Source of the DNA: Scilla litardierei
Taxonomy: Eukaryota > Streptophyta > Magnoliopsida > Asparagales > Asparagaceae
Length of the DNA stretch: 64,000 bases
Assembly (NCBI GenBank): GCA_030789695.1
Contig: CM061133.1
Location: forward strand, 97,917,128-97,981,127
Direction: 5' to 3'
Each line of letters starts with the position of its first letter. The first letter of the stretch is position 1. The notes under the pieces are model-generated. The model worked only from the letters and a program-made list of their open reading frames with translations. It ran no database searches and was not told where the DNA came from. Both the position numbers and the translations under genes were made by a program. Below, piece after piece: positions 13,214 to 24,766 of the stretch.

Positions 13214-13508
13214 AGCAACGTGCTTGTTATTTTAGGATCTCATGAACCTTTGAGTCTAGCTCACATCCCTACCTCGCGATAATTTTCGCATTCTTTTTTT
13301 TCATTTTTCATTTTTATTTTCTTATTTTTATTTTCTATTTTATCTGTTTCTTTCCCACTTTTCGCTTCACGGGTGTTTGTTGCTTTTAATGCGCAGGAAC
13401 ACAAGAAGTCTTGACGACTTGATTCATGTTGATCCTGAGATAAACGCCACCCTAAGGCGTCTTGCCACAGAGAAGCAAAGAAGAGAAGAGCCTGAAGCTA
13501 TGGGGGAG

Positions 13509-15313
13509 TGATCGCTCCGGAATGTAACCCAAAAGTGCGACCGTGTAGTTTTACCGCAAGCGCACGGTGTAGCGGCGAGCGGGTTATCGAACACAGGGAG
13601 GACGAATGAAACTGCTTGCTCCGAACAACCTGGCTATTAAGAAAAGAAAAGAGAGAATTTTGCCTTTGGCGATCCTGTCACAATCGTCAGACAAAGTACG
13701 AAGATATCAAATCAAATAAAGAACGTCTAGGGAATGGGGAATTCCCGCCACTCACCGTATCTCGTCAATGTGATTCGTTGGTATCAAAATTGCTAGGATA
13801 AAATCTCGATGAACTAGTTGCAACTGAATGTAAAACCTAGCTCACGCTCTCGCGCTGTTGCCGGTCTATAGCTATCCTAGGTTCGGGTCCAATCTCTTGC
13901 AAACCCTAGCCTAGGCAAGCTAGCATTAGGATCAACATCATCGTTCAATCGCGCCCCGAGCCCACTCTCGTGCAAACTCGGGCCGCGACCTAGGTTGGGA
14001 TAGTTCCTACACGTCCAATCTCTTGCAAACGGGTATTGGCATGGAATTGCAACCGAGAACCCTAGTATTGGTCCAATCTCTTGCAAACCGATACTACAGA
14101 AATTCGATTTCAACCCAATTCGGATTTCTAGGGTTTCCTACCGAATTGGGATCCAATCTCTTGCAAATCCCAATTGATACGAATACCTAGCTATCCATAG
14201 TAAATCGATCCCAAACTAACCCTAATAGGCAATTCTAGCAAAATTCCTACCAATTCATCACAAATCTGAAATTGGGCTCGTAGGGTTCATCCCCACGCCC
14301 CAAGACGTAAGGACTACTCACAATTCATAGCACAAATACAAAAACAATCAATGGAAATCACAAGAGAATTCATCACAATATTGAGATAAGCAATAAAAAT
14401 AGTATTTTTAGAGGAGAGAGACACAAACCAATGGAGTTCTTCAAGAATCCAACAAAAATAATCAATGAATCTCCTCTCCAATCACAATAATCTAAAGCTA
14501 AAAGGTTAATCTAAAAAGCTGCAAAAATTAAAGAGAAAAGCTCCCTAACCTAGGATAAAAACAGGGGTTAAATACCCCCCAAAATCGTCCAAAAAACTGT
14601 GACCAAAATGCCCCTGCGCAGCCTGAAATCCGCAATTTTCGCTACAGGCAGCACGTCGCACTCGGCCGAGTGACAAACCCTGTAAATTTCCAGTAAGTCT
14701 GGGTCTTCGGGGGTCTTCACTTCGGGAGTCGCTCGGCCGAGTGAGTTGTCGTCACTCGGTCGATGGCTTCTTGGTACTCGGGCGGTCGGCATTTTCCACT
14801 CGGCCGAGTGGATCTTCTGAAGCTCAGGCAGACGAAAAACAGTAAGTTGGCGATTTTTGATGGGCTTCGTCTGAGTGCCACTCGGGCGGACGGGGTCTCG
14901 TCACTCGGTCGATGTGGCTTCCGATGCTCGGCCGAGTGCACATATAAAATGTGTCCGATCTGGTCGGTCGAGCGGTGTCTCGCTGGTCGGCTGAGTGACT
15001 CCTTCACTCGGCCGAGTGAGACACCAAAAATGCCCAAACAGCTTGTTTTGGCCTCCTCGTCTCTCCTGCGACGTTCTTTCTTCTTCCGCTCCTCTCCAAT
15101 GGCGAAATACCCCTCGGGGAGGTCGTCGGTGACACTCTGGAGTAAGCGTATCTCGAGATCACTCCAAATCGCTCCAAATCACCTGAAATACGACAAAAAC
15201 AACAAATCGTGAAAAGCATCACAATTTCGTCGATATATCGTGAAAAACATGATTTGGGCGATCTAAATGGCATGCAAACATGCGGGAAAAAAGTGTAAAA
15301 TATGGAGTGATCA
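13509..15313 (-). repeat. 3' LTR of element N (1,805 bp)
   Basis: It matches 24767-26594 throughout. It carries the CACTCGGCCGAGTG array at 14655-15022 and, on the minus strand, a TATTTAA at 14568-14574. Repeated CCAATCTCTTGCAAA phrases occur at 13890-14170. Reading frames here are not genes. Confidence 0.92.
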
Positions 15314-15345
15314 AAATCCCCCAAGCTTACCTCTTACTCGTCCTC
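15314..15345 (-). other. Polypurine tract region of element N
   Basis: On the minus strand this reads CTCGAGGACGAGTAAGAGG followed by TAAGCTTGGGGGATTT, directly before the 3' LTR. It is the same block as in O at 33742-33779. Confidence 0.82.
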
Positions 15346-17263
15346 GAGGAAGATAAGTAAAAGGCGAACCCGGTGGATTTCGAAAACGAAAATGGCGGAA
15401 AAATGGAAAACTAAAAAAACGAAGAAGAAAGAAGAAAGCGAGGAGGGAAGCTGCTAGATCATTTTCTCAGGACGTGGGTTTGGCTCAATCATATAGCATG
15501 CACCGAATGTCAAACACATGTCAAAGAATTTTATTTCGATATCATAGTATAAAGGTGTAAATAGAAATAGATAACCCACGAACAATGATATAATCATGAA
15601 AAACGGAATAATTTTAGAATTAACATCGTCTGAATCATTTAAAGCGGTATACAAATCGCAGATCACACACTTTTCAATTGAACGCTTTCTATGAGGAGTA
15701 TAAGAATATCACACCGTAGAATAGAAAGAATAGATAAGCATGGATTTCATGAAATGAGTGCTAGGCATGGATTTCTGGACTTCGTGAAGCTAAAAATAAT
15801 CTCACCGAGTATAGAATATTACTTAGCTTAGGTTGTCGTGCAACGTCAAGTAGTCACTCTCTCACACATCAATGGATTCCCTCCCCCAAGCTTATCTATA
15901 AGCGTGGTGGCATAAAAAATATTTACATCCCCATTTCGATAAAGCTCCAAAAGCAACAAAAATAAAAAACAAAAAGAGAGAAGAAAGAGAGATCATGAGA
16001 TGGGATCGTTTATTGAGATTTTTCTCTTTTTTTTCTTTTTCTTTCTCAGCTTTTTTTTTTATTTTTTTTATTTTTTTTTCAAATAGCATATATACACAAT
16101 GATCCCAAATCAAAGAGAAATAAGGATATACAAGAATTTTTCATTTTCTTTCTTTGGTTTTGGGAAATTTGGAGCTAGGAATTAATAGCGGGGGAAATGC
16201 CATATAATAGAATCGCTAAGGGGAGATTCACCAATGATTTTAAAATAGAGAAATGATGTTCAAGATTTGTGGAGAAAGAAATAAATATATCTCTCGGTTC
16301 ACTCTATAGGACGTGCACGACAACTTCAGCAGGGTAATCTAATCTACTCAGTTTCGATCACAAAAAAGCTAAACTAATCCAGATTTATCATAGCTAACAT
16401 CATTCAATAATCCTGAAGTGAAATGTACAAATCATGCATATAGAAGTGATATAGGAAAAGAAAACGGTACTCCAAATATAAGCATTCAATGCGTGAATCT
16501 TGGTGTGTTTTCTGCGATATCATACATATGAATATTCAGACTCAGCTAATAATAAAATTTCATCCATTTTCATGCGGAAAAAGTGTGGGTTACTATCTCT
16601 AAATGCAAAGCAAGTCATAGCATATGATATCAGAAATAAGATCTAAGACATGACAAATATAGCATGCATATATAGAGAAAACTAACTCCACGTCATCATC
16701 ATCACAGAAAAGTCATCTCTAGCATGAGATGAAAAAGAAATAAAGATAAAGGGAAAATGAAACTCATTACAATGCAACACACAAAGAAAATAAGAAAAAC
16801 ATGATGCATGGTAAAAAGAAGAAAAAAGTGATGAAGATGAGTGCAAATGCGGAAAATGGCGTGAAAAACTAAAATAAAGGTGGTAAATCGAAAGGAACGT
16901 GAGGACTCACTCTCCCAAGCTAAATGGCACAGTGTCCTCAATGTGCGAAGTGTGGCACACCGAGAGACAAGTAATGTGAGGGGTAAGTGAGGATGCATGC
17001 ATGGGGAAAAAGAAAATAATATAACAAAAGAAAAATAAGAAATAAAAATATGATGCGGACTTGATGCATGCAGATATAGGAGTGAATCAAATATATAGTA
17101 GTGACACCAAAAACTCTCCCGCTCTCCCAAAAATGATATATAAATATATGATCAAAATGTGTAACCAAAAACAGTGAGGAGAGGGTGGGGTGGGCAAAAG
17201 TCATCAGGACCCAGCAGAGACGGGCAGCACAACGGCAAAAGGAATCGATGGCATCAGGGGTGC
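15346..17263 (-). other. 3' non-coding region of element N
   Basis: There is no supported gene. On the minus strand at about 16960-16905 it has a CATTGAGGACACTG ... TTTAGCTTGGGAGAG block typical of Athila 3' regions. A T-rich homopolymeric tract lies at 16020-16082. Apparent ORFs come from low-complexity sequence. Confidence 0.55.
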
Positions 17264-19510
17264 CTAAGAAGGTGGTGCTGCGCCGTCCCCGTCCTGAGGC
17301 GGTGGTGGTGGTGGTGGTGGAACAGACTGCTGAGAGGGTGTGGGTGTGGAAGTGGCAGCAGGCTGGGTGTGTGTAGGAGTGGGGGTGGGGACATGCTGGG
17401 TGGGCGTGGGTACGCGGGGGAGCCGCTCGAGGACCTGGGTAAGGCAATAGTGAATCTGCGGAAGCAGGTCGAAGCGGCCAGCCATCGTGGAGACGGTGGA
17501 GGACAGGGTCCTAAGGTCGCCTCTGAGGCCACTCACCGCCCCCTCGAGAGCACGAATGCTCTGAAGTACAGTGTCGGGGGGAGGTGGTGCAGAGGGACGC
17601 ACCGGTCTGTGCTGTGTAGGTCGGGGCTGGCGTACTCGGGTGGTGTAGGTGATGGGCTCAGCAGGGAAGGGAACGAAAGGTGCTGCGCTCGCAAATGTGG
17701 GCCTGGCCTCAGTGTGAGGCCGGGCAGGACGGTAAGAAGTGGATGCAGCAGCAACGAAAGAGGAGTGCAAAAGTGGCAACGAGGCGGCCAGAGAGGTAGG
17801 TGACACAGAAGTGGAGACAGACGTCACTACACTCTCAGAAAGTACGGCTGTGGTGGGGACAGAAGTGACTACCGCTGGGGAGGAAGTGTGTGGTCCGAAA
17901 GGCGCAACCCCAGCGGAGATCATGCTAGCCATGGTCTCCACAACCGCAGCAAAAGAGGGCTCTCCACTCTCAATAAAGGTCGGTGGGCGCTCGGGAAGGG
18001 CAGAGCAAAGAGGCTCGATAGACAGAGGGCCAGCAGTGGAGGTGGGTGTGGAGGTAGTGGAAGTGGTCGTAGGCGTGGAAGCAGTGGAGGTGGGTGTGGA
18101 GGTAGTGGAAGTGGTCGTAGGCGTGGAAGCAGTGGAGGTGGGCTCAGCGAGGGTACTCCCAACACCGACAGAAGTGTGGACAGAGGTGTCGGGAGCAGCA
18201 GAAATATCAGGGATAGGCTGAGGGGCAACGGGGTCAACAGGTGCAGCGGGCTCGGCAGGTGCAACGGGGTCTGCGGGTGCAGCGTGGGCAGCGTGGGCCT
18301 GCTCGGCCTCCTCGGCCTCGAGCACGTATGCGGCTGGGATCAAAACATCCATCGCAGGGAGCCAGTCCACCTGGGCCGGTGCAATCTGAGTCCGAGCTGG
18401 GCTCGGAAGAATCATGTAATCGGCACCGAAGGGGCCGTGCAGCCAGACCCAGTGTCACTCACCGTGCGGACGAAGCATCTTCATCCGGGCCATAACATCT
18501 ATGGACAGTGAAGTGGGGCCCGGTGCTCATCGCAGGTCATCAGGAAAGTCCTCGCCGGTCATAAGGGTGAGCAAGGTGATCAGGCCGCCGCAGCATATCG
18601 GTGAGCGAGCGCCCACCGATACGATGATGCGATCCAAAAACCAAGCCGCGACATCAATCACGACGGCGGGGACCAACTCATCGCCCTCCCTAGATAGAGC
18701 TCTGGGGCGTGTCATCGCGTAGAGCATATAAAGCTCCGGCGTGGACATCGTACCCGGCTCATATCTCGCCAAAAAGGTAGTCACTATGAGGCGCTGAGCT
18801 ATACAGAGGCAAGGGTGGACGATGGCCGAGGCCTTAGCCCTACTAGGGTCAAAGGCAGCGTGAAGACCCGTAATCCGGGCCCAGAAGGCGCCGGCATCGA
18901 AGGAAGGTGGGGGGATATGTGTGGGGGCGTAACCACGGTCGGCCCCGGGGACATCGGGCCACGAGAAGAAAGCTCTCATCATACCAAGAGTGACCTGGCA
19001 CTCTCGTTCCATGAACCGAAACGAGCATCCCTCGTTGGTCCGGGCGATCGAACTAAGAACCTCAAGTGTCGGATGGATAAACGTGTCCGCCGACACCTGG
19101 AAGAAATCTCGCCAGCCCACGTTGTCGTACAACGTGAGCATCCCCTCGAGTACCCCCAGGCGTCCTAGGTCTGCAAGGTGTGAGAACCTGGAGGGTACGA
19201 TCGAGCGCTGGGAGATACGCTCGAAAGCGACGCGGTGTGCGTCGTTCCGGAACGTGATCCCCAGCGGCCCGACAAGTGGAGCCGGAGGTGGTGGCTGTGG
19301 AGCGGCAGGGAGTGGCTGTGTGGGGTGTATGGGCTGTGCGGGCTCTGCAGGCTGTGCGGGGTGTGCGGGGCCTGCAGGCTGTGCTGGGTGTGTGGAGTGT
19401 GGTGGAGAAGGCGGAGGAGAGTCCTCCACCTCGTGGGAGGGGCCGGCATCATCCGACCGCTTCCGCTTGGCGAAAGCTCTCCTCGACCGCGGCCGTGTCC
19501 GGGGCGGCAT
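17264..19510 (-). pseudogene. Athila post-pol ORF of element N, with repetitive Pro/Thr tail
   Basis: The N-terminus is basic (MPPRTRPRSRRAFAKRKR), then Pro/His-rich. The conserved domain has LADLGRLGVLEGMLTLYDNV, GWRDFFQVSADTFIHPTLE, FRFMERECQVTLGMMRAFF and KASAIVHPCLCIAQRLI, paralogous to O's 30177-31700. TGA codons at 18527 and 18455 interrupt one continuous frame. The C-terminal half is Ala/Pro/Ser/Thr-rich, with a 16-residue repeat encoded by a 48-bp tandem duplication near 18045-18140, and it ends in a proline run. The biochemical function is unknown. The start at 19510 is chosen because it precedes the basic segment and lies about 540 bp after a TATA-like box. Confidence 0.76.
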
Positions 19511-20047
19511 ATGGGCCCCGAGTGCTCACCAAAACCAATAAAAATGCGGCGTGCATAAAATAAAGGAAAGAATATACCACGACATGCCGCAAGAGCAGAG
19601 CGATGGAAGCGTGCGAAGACGACGCCTCCACGTAGCCCAAATCAGTCCCTGGAAGCTCCCCTGGGCTCCCCTAAGCTCCCAAATATAACCTGCGCATGAA
19701 ATGGAGATATCAGCGAGTAATATTCAATACGTATGGGGAATTAAGGGTATAATAGATAGAAATTGAAATTAATTTGGGTTTGGGGTTCGTTAGATACATG
19801 GATCCTCGAAAAATACACAAAAGAGGAGAAAATAGGCTTAAAACGGGGTTACCGGAGTCGGCCGGAGTAGTGGCCGCCGGCGGCGACTCGGGCGAGGTGC
19901 GGCGGCGGCTCGGCCGGCGGTGGGTGGCCGAGCGACGGCGGCGGATGGGCGATCAGGTGAGCAAAGGGGGATTCGGGTGCTGGGAATGCGAAGGGTCAGG
20001 CGCGAGCGTTTTCGTTTGTTTCGAGAAACGTGCCCGACCCCCTCGTC

Positions 20048-20395
20048 TTTTTATAGTTAAAGTTACGACTCGGCCGAGTGACTGTGTCGCTCGGCCGAGT
20101 GAACTCAATGCAAAATTCATCCCCGCTTACGCTTCGGTCGAGTGGCCTTGCCACCCTCGACCGAGTGGAGTAAGTCCATTCGGCCGAGTGGCTCAAGCTA
20201 CTCGGCAAGACTCGCTCTAGGAGCGTATCAGTTTTACTCGGCCGAGTGAATATATATACTCGGCCGAGTGACAGTTATACTGAAATCAGGAAAATAGACA
20301 GAGAGTTGGGTACAGCAGACTTCTCTCGTTCGTGAGCGGCTCGGCCAGACGAACTTGTGTGCTCGGCCGAGTGACTAGTATGCTCGGCCGAGTGA
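20048..20395 (-). promoter_or_regulatory. Internal palindrome array and TATA-like box before N's post-pol ORF
   Basis: Perfect or near-perfect CTCGGCCGAG sites have CGGCCG at 20071, 20092, 20181, 20239, 20261, 20364 and 20385, with decayed copies between. Read on the minus strand the array is followed by CTATAAAAA (plus 20048-20056) and then the post-pol ORF at 19510. The layout mirrors 25826-26298 in the LTR, but the flanks are unrelated. Inferred to be a second promoter. Confidence 0.65.
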
Positions 20396-20718
20396 GCCTT
20401 GTTTTCTGCTGTTTGTCTTCGTTTGGGCTCTAAACTCTGTTTTTCTTCCTCCCGTTGATTTCATCTTCCTCCTAAGCATCGAGCGCCTTCCTGGGGCGCT
20501 ACTCGTCGCCTCGTTCATCCTCCTAATGATGGGTACCTCGTTCTCATCTCCTGTCAGGAAAAATAGGAGCCGTTATCACAAGATTTTTGGGCGAACGACT
20601 CAAAACACTAAAAATTTCTAAAAAATAAAAGAAAAGTGAAAATAAAGCAATAACCGTCGGGTTGCCTCCCGACAAGCGCTCGTTTAAGGTCGTGAGCTTG
20701 ACCCCCTTTGATTTTCAA

Positions 20719-21360
20719 TTAATGCGGGATGTTTTGTGCATATGGGATGCACCCGTCAAACTTTCCGGGGAGAACGCTTGGATTCGGAAGTTGCGGTGGC
20801 GTGTTCTCCCTCGGTGGTCTCTCGTCTCGAATAGTGTTGGGGGGTGGCTCCCCCAAGCTAGTGTTTTCTCCGGTCCTCGGCTTCACCGGTGACACCGATT
20901 TCCGTATCGGCGGAGCTTTCTTCGGAGACTTTAATTTTGAGAGCTTGCAGAGCTCTCGAATCCTTGCGACATCAGCGTCGCCTTCATCAATTTCAGCGGA
21001 GAAGTCGGGGGAATCATTTATCTTCTCATCTTGGCCTAAATCCGGCCCTTCCTCGAAATCTTCTTTGAATAGAGCGCCGATGGAGTGAGGGATCACCTCC
21101 TCAATAACCTCGTCAAGGAGGCATGAAAGATCATCCGGCCGCCCCTTAAGTAGATATATTTTATTGATTTCTCCCATTGGGACTCCCTCGGAATAATGCT
21201 TGAGCCTCTAACCATTTACCTTGAATGTGGCTCCGTCCTTGCTTTCCAACTCGAAGGCCCCTCCCGGTTGTATGTGCTTGATGGTGAAAGGTCCGGACCA
21301 ACGTGACTTCAACTTACCGGGAAATAGTCGGAGCCGGGAATTATAGAGCAAGACCTTGTC
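20719..21360 (-). pseudogene. C-terminal end of N polyprotein, after integrase
   Basis: It is in the same frame as the integrase segment after a stop at 21361-21363. It holds [19 protein letters not shown], the C-terminal integrase module typical of Athila elements, then a TAG at 21208-21210, RLKHYSEG and an acidic to Lys/Pro-rich tail ending at 20719. The minus-strand ACCTTAAACGAGCGCTTG ... GGCAACCCGAC block follows at about 20690-20650, as expected just after pol. Confidence 0.78.
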
Positions 21361-22821
21361 TCATACCTTGAAGTCTGTGACGGTTATGCGGGCATCGTGG
21401 AGAATCTTGGTCCTTTCTTTGTAAATTCTCGAGCTCTCGTAGGCGTCTCTTCTTATCTCATCAAGCTCGTTGATGTCCAAGAGTCGCCTCACCGCCGCAC
21501 TCTTGTAATCATAATTAAGGGTCTTGATGGCCCAATATGCGCGGTGTTCCAACTCTACCGACAAGTGGCAAGCTTTCCCATAAACAAGTCGGAACGGTGT
21601 GGTGCCGATGGGAGTGCGAAAGGCCGTGCGATATGCCCATAGAGCATCGTTTAGCTTCATTGACCAATCCTTTCTAGATCGATCCACAGTCTTCTCGAGA
21701 ATTTGCTTGATCTCTCTATTTGAGACTTCCACTTGGCCGCTTGTCTGGGGGTGATATGCCATGCCAACTCTATGGTTTACCCCGTACTTCTTTAGCATGG
21801 CTTCAAACTTGTTTTCTATGAAATGGCTCCCCCCGTCGCTTATCAAGGTACGAGGCACTCCGAAGCGTGGGAAGATATTCTGCTTGAAGAACTTAGAGAC
21901 GACCCTTGCATCATTGGTAGGGGTGGCGATTGCTTCCACCCATTTGGAGACATAGTCAACGGCCAATAGGATATATTTGTTACCATTGCTCGACGGAAAT
22001 GGTCCCATGAAGTCTACTCCCCAACAATCAAAAAGCTCAATTTCTTGGATGGGCCTCATTGGCATCTCATTGTGTTTGGAGATATTCCCGGTCCGTTGGC
22101 ATCTATCGCACCCCTTTACAAATTCGTGGGTGTCTCTAAACATTGTTGGCCAGAAGAATCCGCTCTGCAAAATCTTAGCGGTTGTTTTAGAGGCGGCATG
22201 ATGTCCTCCGCATGGTAGACCGTGGCAATGCAAAATGATAGACGTTGCCTCCTCTTTAGAAACACACCTCCGAATGACACTATATTTGCATATCTTGAAG
22301 AGGTATGAATCTTCCCAAAAATAGCTACGGACCTCATGCAGAAATCTCCTCTTTTGATGTGTGGGCATCCCATGCGGTTTAATTCCACAAGCCAAGTAGT
22401 TGACGAAGTCCGCGTACCAAGGTACTTCACCGGTCCTTATGGCATATAGCCTCTCATCCACGAATGTATCGTCGATAGGCAAACTCTCATCCTCCTTGTC
22501 GCGAATGAGCCTAGATAAATGATCCGCCACAACATTGTCCGTACCTTTTTTGTCTCTGATCTCCAAGTCGAATTCTTGCAACAAGAGTATCCACCTAATC
22601 AACCGAGGTTTGGCCTCCTTCTTGTTTAAAAGATACTTCAACGTCGCATGGTCGGTGTGGACAATCACCTTGGAACCAAGGAAGTAGGAGCGAAACTTCT
22701 TGATGGAATAGACGACCGCTAGAAGCTCTTTTTCGGTAGTTGTGTAGTTTTTCTGTGCGTCATCCAATGTCTTACTCGCATAAAATATCGCATGAAGCTT
22801 CCTATCTTTCCTTTGTCCCAA
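21361..22821 (-). pseudogene. RNase H and integrase segment of element N
   Basis: It opens with RNase H sequence ([43 protein letters not shown]). The integrase follows: a zinc-binding region ([13 protein letters not shown] ... CDRCQR), then the catalytic core with [27 protein letters not shown] and the glutamate in [16 protein letters not shown]. All three acidic catalytic positions are present. Upstream it is separated from the reverse transcriptase only by one in-frame TGA (22828-22830). Downstream it stops at a TGA at 21361. In the family these domains remove RNA from the hybrid and join the cDNA to the chromosome. Confidence 0.93.
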
Positions 22822-22827
22822 TACCGC

Positions 22828-24597
22828 TCATATGGCTTGGTCGCTAGCATCACACATTAGCTCAAAGGGAAGGCTCCAGTCCGGTGGTTGTATGATGGTC
22901 GCGGAAACTAGTGCTTCCTTCAAGGTGTTGAAGGCTTGCAAGCATTCCCCTGAAAAAATAAAAGGAGTATCTTTAGCGAGCAAGGAAGTAAGTGGTCGGG
23001 TAATCGAGGCGAAATCCTTGATGAAGCGACGGTAAAACCCTGCATGACCAAGGAAGCCTCTAATGCCCTTGACATTAATAGGAGGAGGGAGTTTTTCGAT
23101 TACCTCAATCTTTGCTTTATCTACCTCAATTCCTCTCGAGGAAACAAGGTGCCCGAGAACTATACCTTCCGTGACCATGAAGTGACACTTCTCCCAATTT
23201 AGAGTGAGATTGTTTTGTTGGCACCTTTTAAGGACTTTAGTAAGATTGGCCAAACAAGAGTCAAACTCACTTCCATAAACCGAAAAATCATCCATAAAAA
23301 CTTCCATAATATTTTCAATGTAATCGGAAAATATGGATGTCATACACCTCTGAAAGGTGGCGGGAGCATTACAAAGACCAAACGGCATCCTTCGGTAGGC
23401 ATAGGTACCATAGGGACAAGTAAAAGTGGTCTTTTCTTGGTCATCTTTGTGCAAAGGGATTTGGAAGAATCCCGAATACCCATCTAGATAGCAAAAGTAT
23501 TTATGTTTAGGTAGGCGTTCAAGCATTTGATCAATGAAGGGCAATGGGTAATGGTCCTTTCGGGTAGCTTTATTTAGTTTCCTATAGTCAATGCACATTC
23601 GCCATCCCGTGACGGTGCGCATAGATATGGGCTCACCTTTTTCATTTTTTATGACTGTCATCCCCCCTTTCTTGGGGACGACGTGAACGGGGCTAACCCA
23701 TCTACTATCAAAGATGGGATAAATGATACCGGCGTCGAGCAATTTTAGGATTTCCTTTTTAACCACCTCCTTCATATTCGGGTTTAACCTCCTTTGAGGC
23801 TCTATGGAGGTGGCGTCTGTATCCTCCAAATGGATCCTATGTGTGCAAAGCCTAGGCCTTATCCCTTTTAGATCGGAGATAGTGTAGCCAAGGACATCTT
23901 TGTGGCTCCTAAGAACGTCTAGGAGTTTTTCAAGTTGATCTTGCGTGAGGTGGGAATTGACTATCACCGGAAAAGTTAAGTTATTACCCAAAAAGGCATA
24001 CCTTAGATTCGAAGGTAACTGTTTAAGTTCTACCTCAAGAGGTGCTGCTCCTTCTACTTCATCAGCTCGCATGAGTTTGGCTTCTTCCTTGTCATCCGGG
24101 TTTAGTTCATGTTCAGGTGGCGCGCTCTCTTGCGAAGACTCAGACTCACTACTTAGTGAGGACGATGCATCGAAATAGGCGCTCTCCGATTCTGTGCCAG
24201 CATCGTCGAAGCTTTCACTCTGCTCTGGTTCGTTCCTGGAAGCAAGAAACACATCAGACGATTCATAAAAGCAAGAGTGAGCGTCATAGAGTGTAACTCC
24301 CTGAACGTCGGTTTGCTCGAAGGATTCTTCGGGAGTATAGTGTTCTTCGACATTTGTTCTACCGTCTTCGAAATATAACTTGTCGTCGATCACATCAACT
24401 CTGACATTTCTCCCGATAGTCCCATCCGGGGAGACTTGGTCCATCACAAAACTAGCAAACAGTTGTTCGTTGGGGTCCTTGATATCGATAGCAAAAGCTC
24501 CGGAAGCGTGGACCTCGTCGACAAGCTCCTTAAGGAGGTCTGTGAAGGAGTCATAATCTTCCTGACTGAGTTCTGTTGTCGACATTGCATCCTCCAT
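22828..24597 (-). pseudogene. Reverse transcriptase of element N (Athila lineage)
   Basis: Starting from MEDAMSTTELSQEDY, about 230 residues are acidic and Ser/Glu-rich. The Athila-type LEVELKQLPSNLRYAFLG leads into reverse transcriptase: VSPVHVVPKKGG, RMCIDYRKLNKATRKDHYPL, CYLDGYSGFFQIP, MPFGLCNAPATFQRCM and the catalytic FMDDFSVYG near 23298. The frame stays open upstream to 24726, almost to the primer-binding site, and would add a hydrophobic leader. I prefer 24597 because that leader is unlike any family N-terminus. No gag or protease precedes it. The frame ends at the in-frame TGA 22828-22830 within RNase H. Confidence 0.93.
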
Positions 24598-24743
24598 TCT
24601 CCCTGTTAAGATCTTATGCAAAATACAGGGAGAATATGCAAATAGGGCTGCGAACAGAGTTAGATCAAAATATAGAAGAAAGTACAGAAAGAAAGAAAGA
24701 AGAAATAACCGGGTGGTCGATGCCAAACACCGTCAAAATGTCA

Positions 24744-24760
24744 TCCCGGCAACGATGCCA
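24744..24760 (-). other. Primer-binding site of element N
   Basis: The minus strand reads TGGCATCGTTGCCGGGA, 6 bp inside the 5' LTR end. It is an Athila-type site differing slightly from O's. Confidence 0.8.
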
Positions 24761-24766
24761 AAAACT

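Noticed and set aside
13616..15212. Several 60-150 aa ORFs between O's gag start and N's internal region
   Set aside because: They fall inside N's LTR, are duplicated in its other LTR, and reflect palindrome-rich composition and not coding.
17174..18511. Long plus-strand ORFs rich in Gly/Val/Arg
   Set aside because: They are the complement of the repetitive Ala/Pro/Thr tail of N's minus-strand post-pol ORF and match no family pattern.
24598..24726. Signal-peptide-like N-terminus (MASTTRLFLLSFFLYF) on N's reverse transcriptase frame
   Set aside because: It starts next to the primer-binding site in leader sequence. The acidic start at 24597 is more plausible and retrotransposon polyproteins have no signal peptide.
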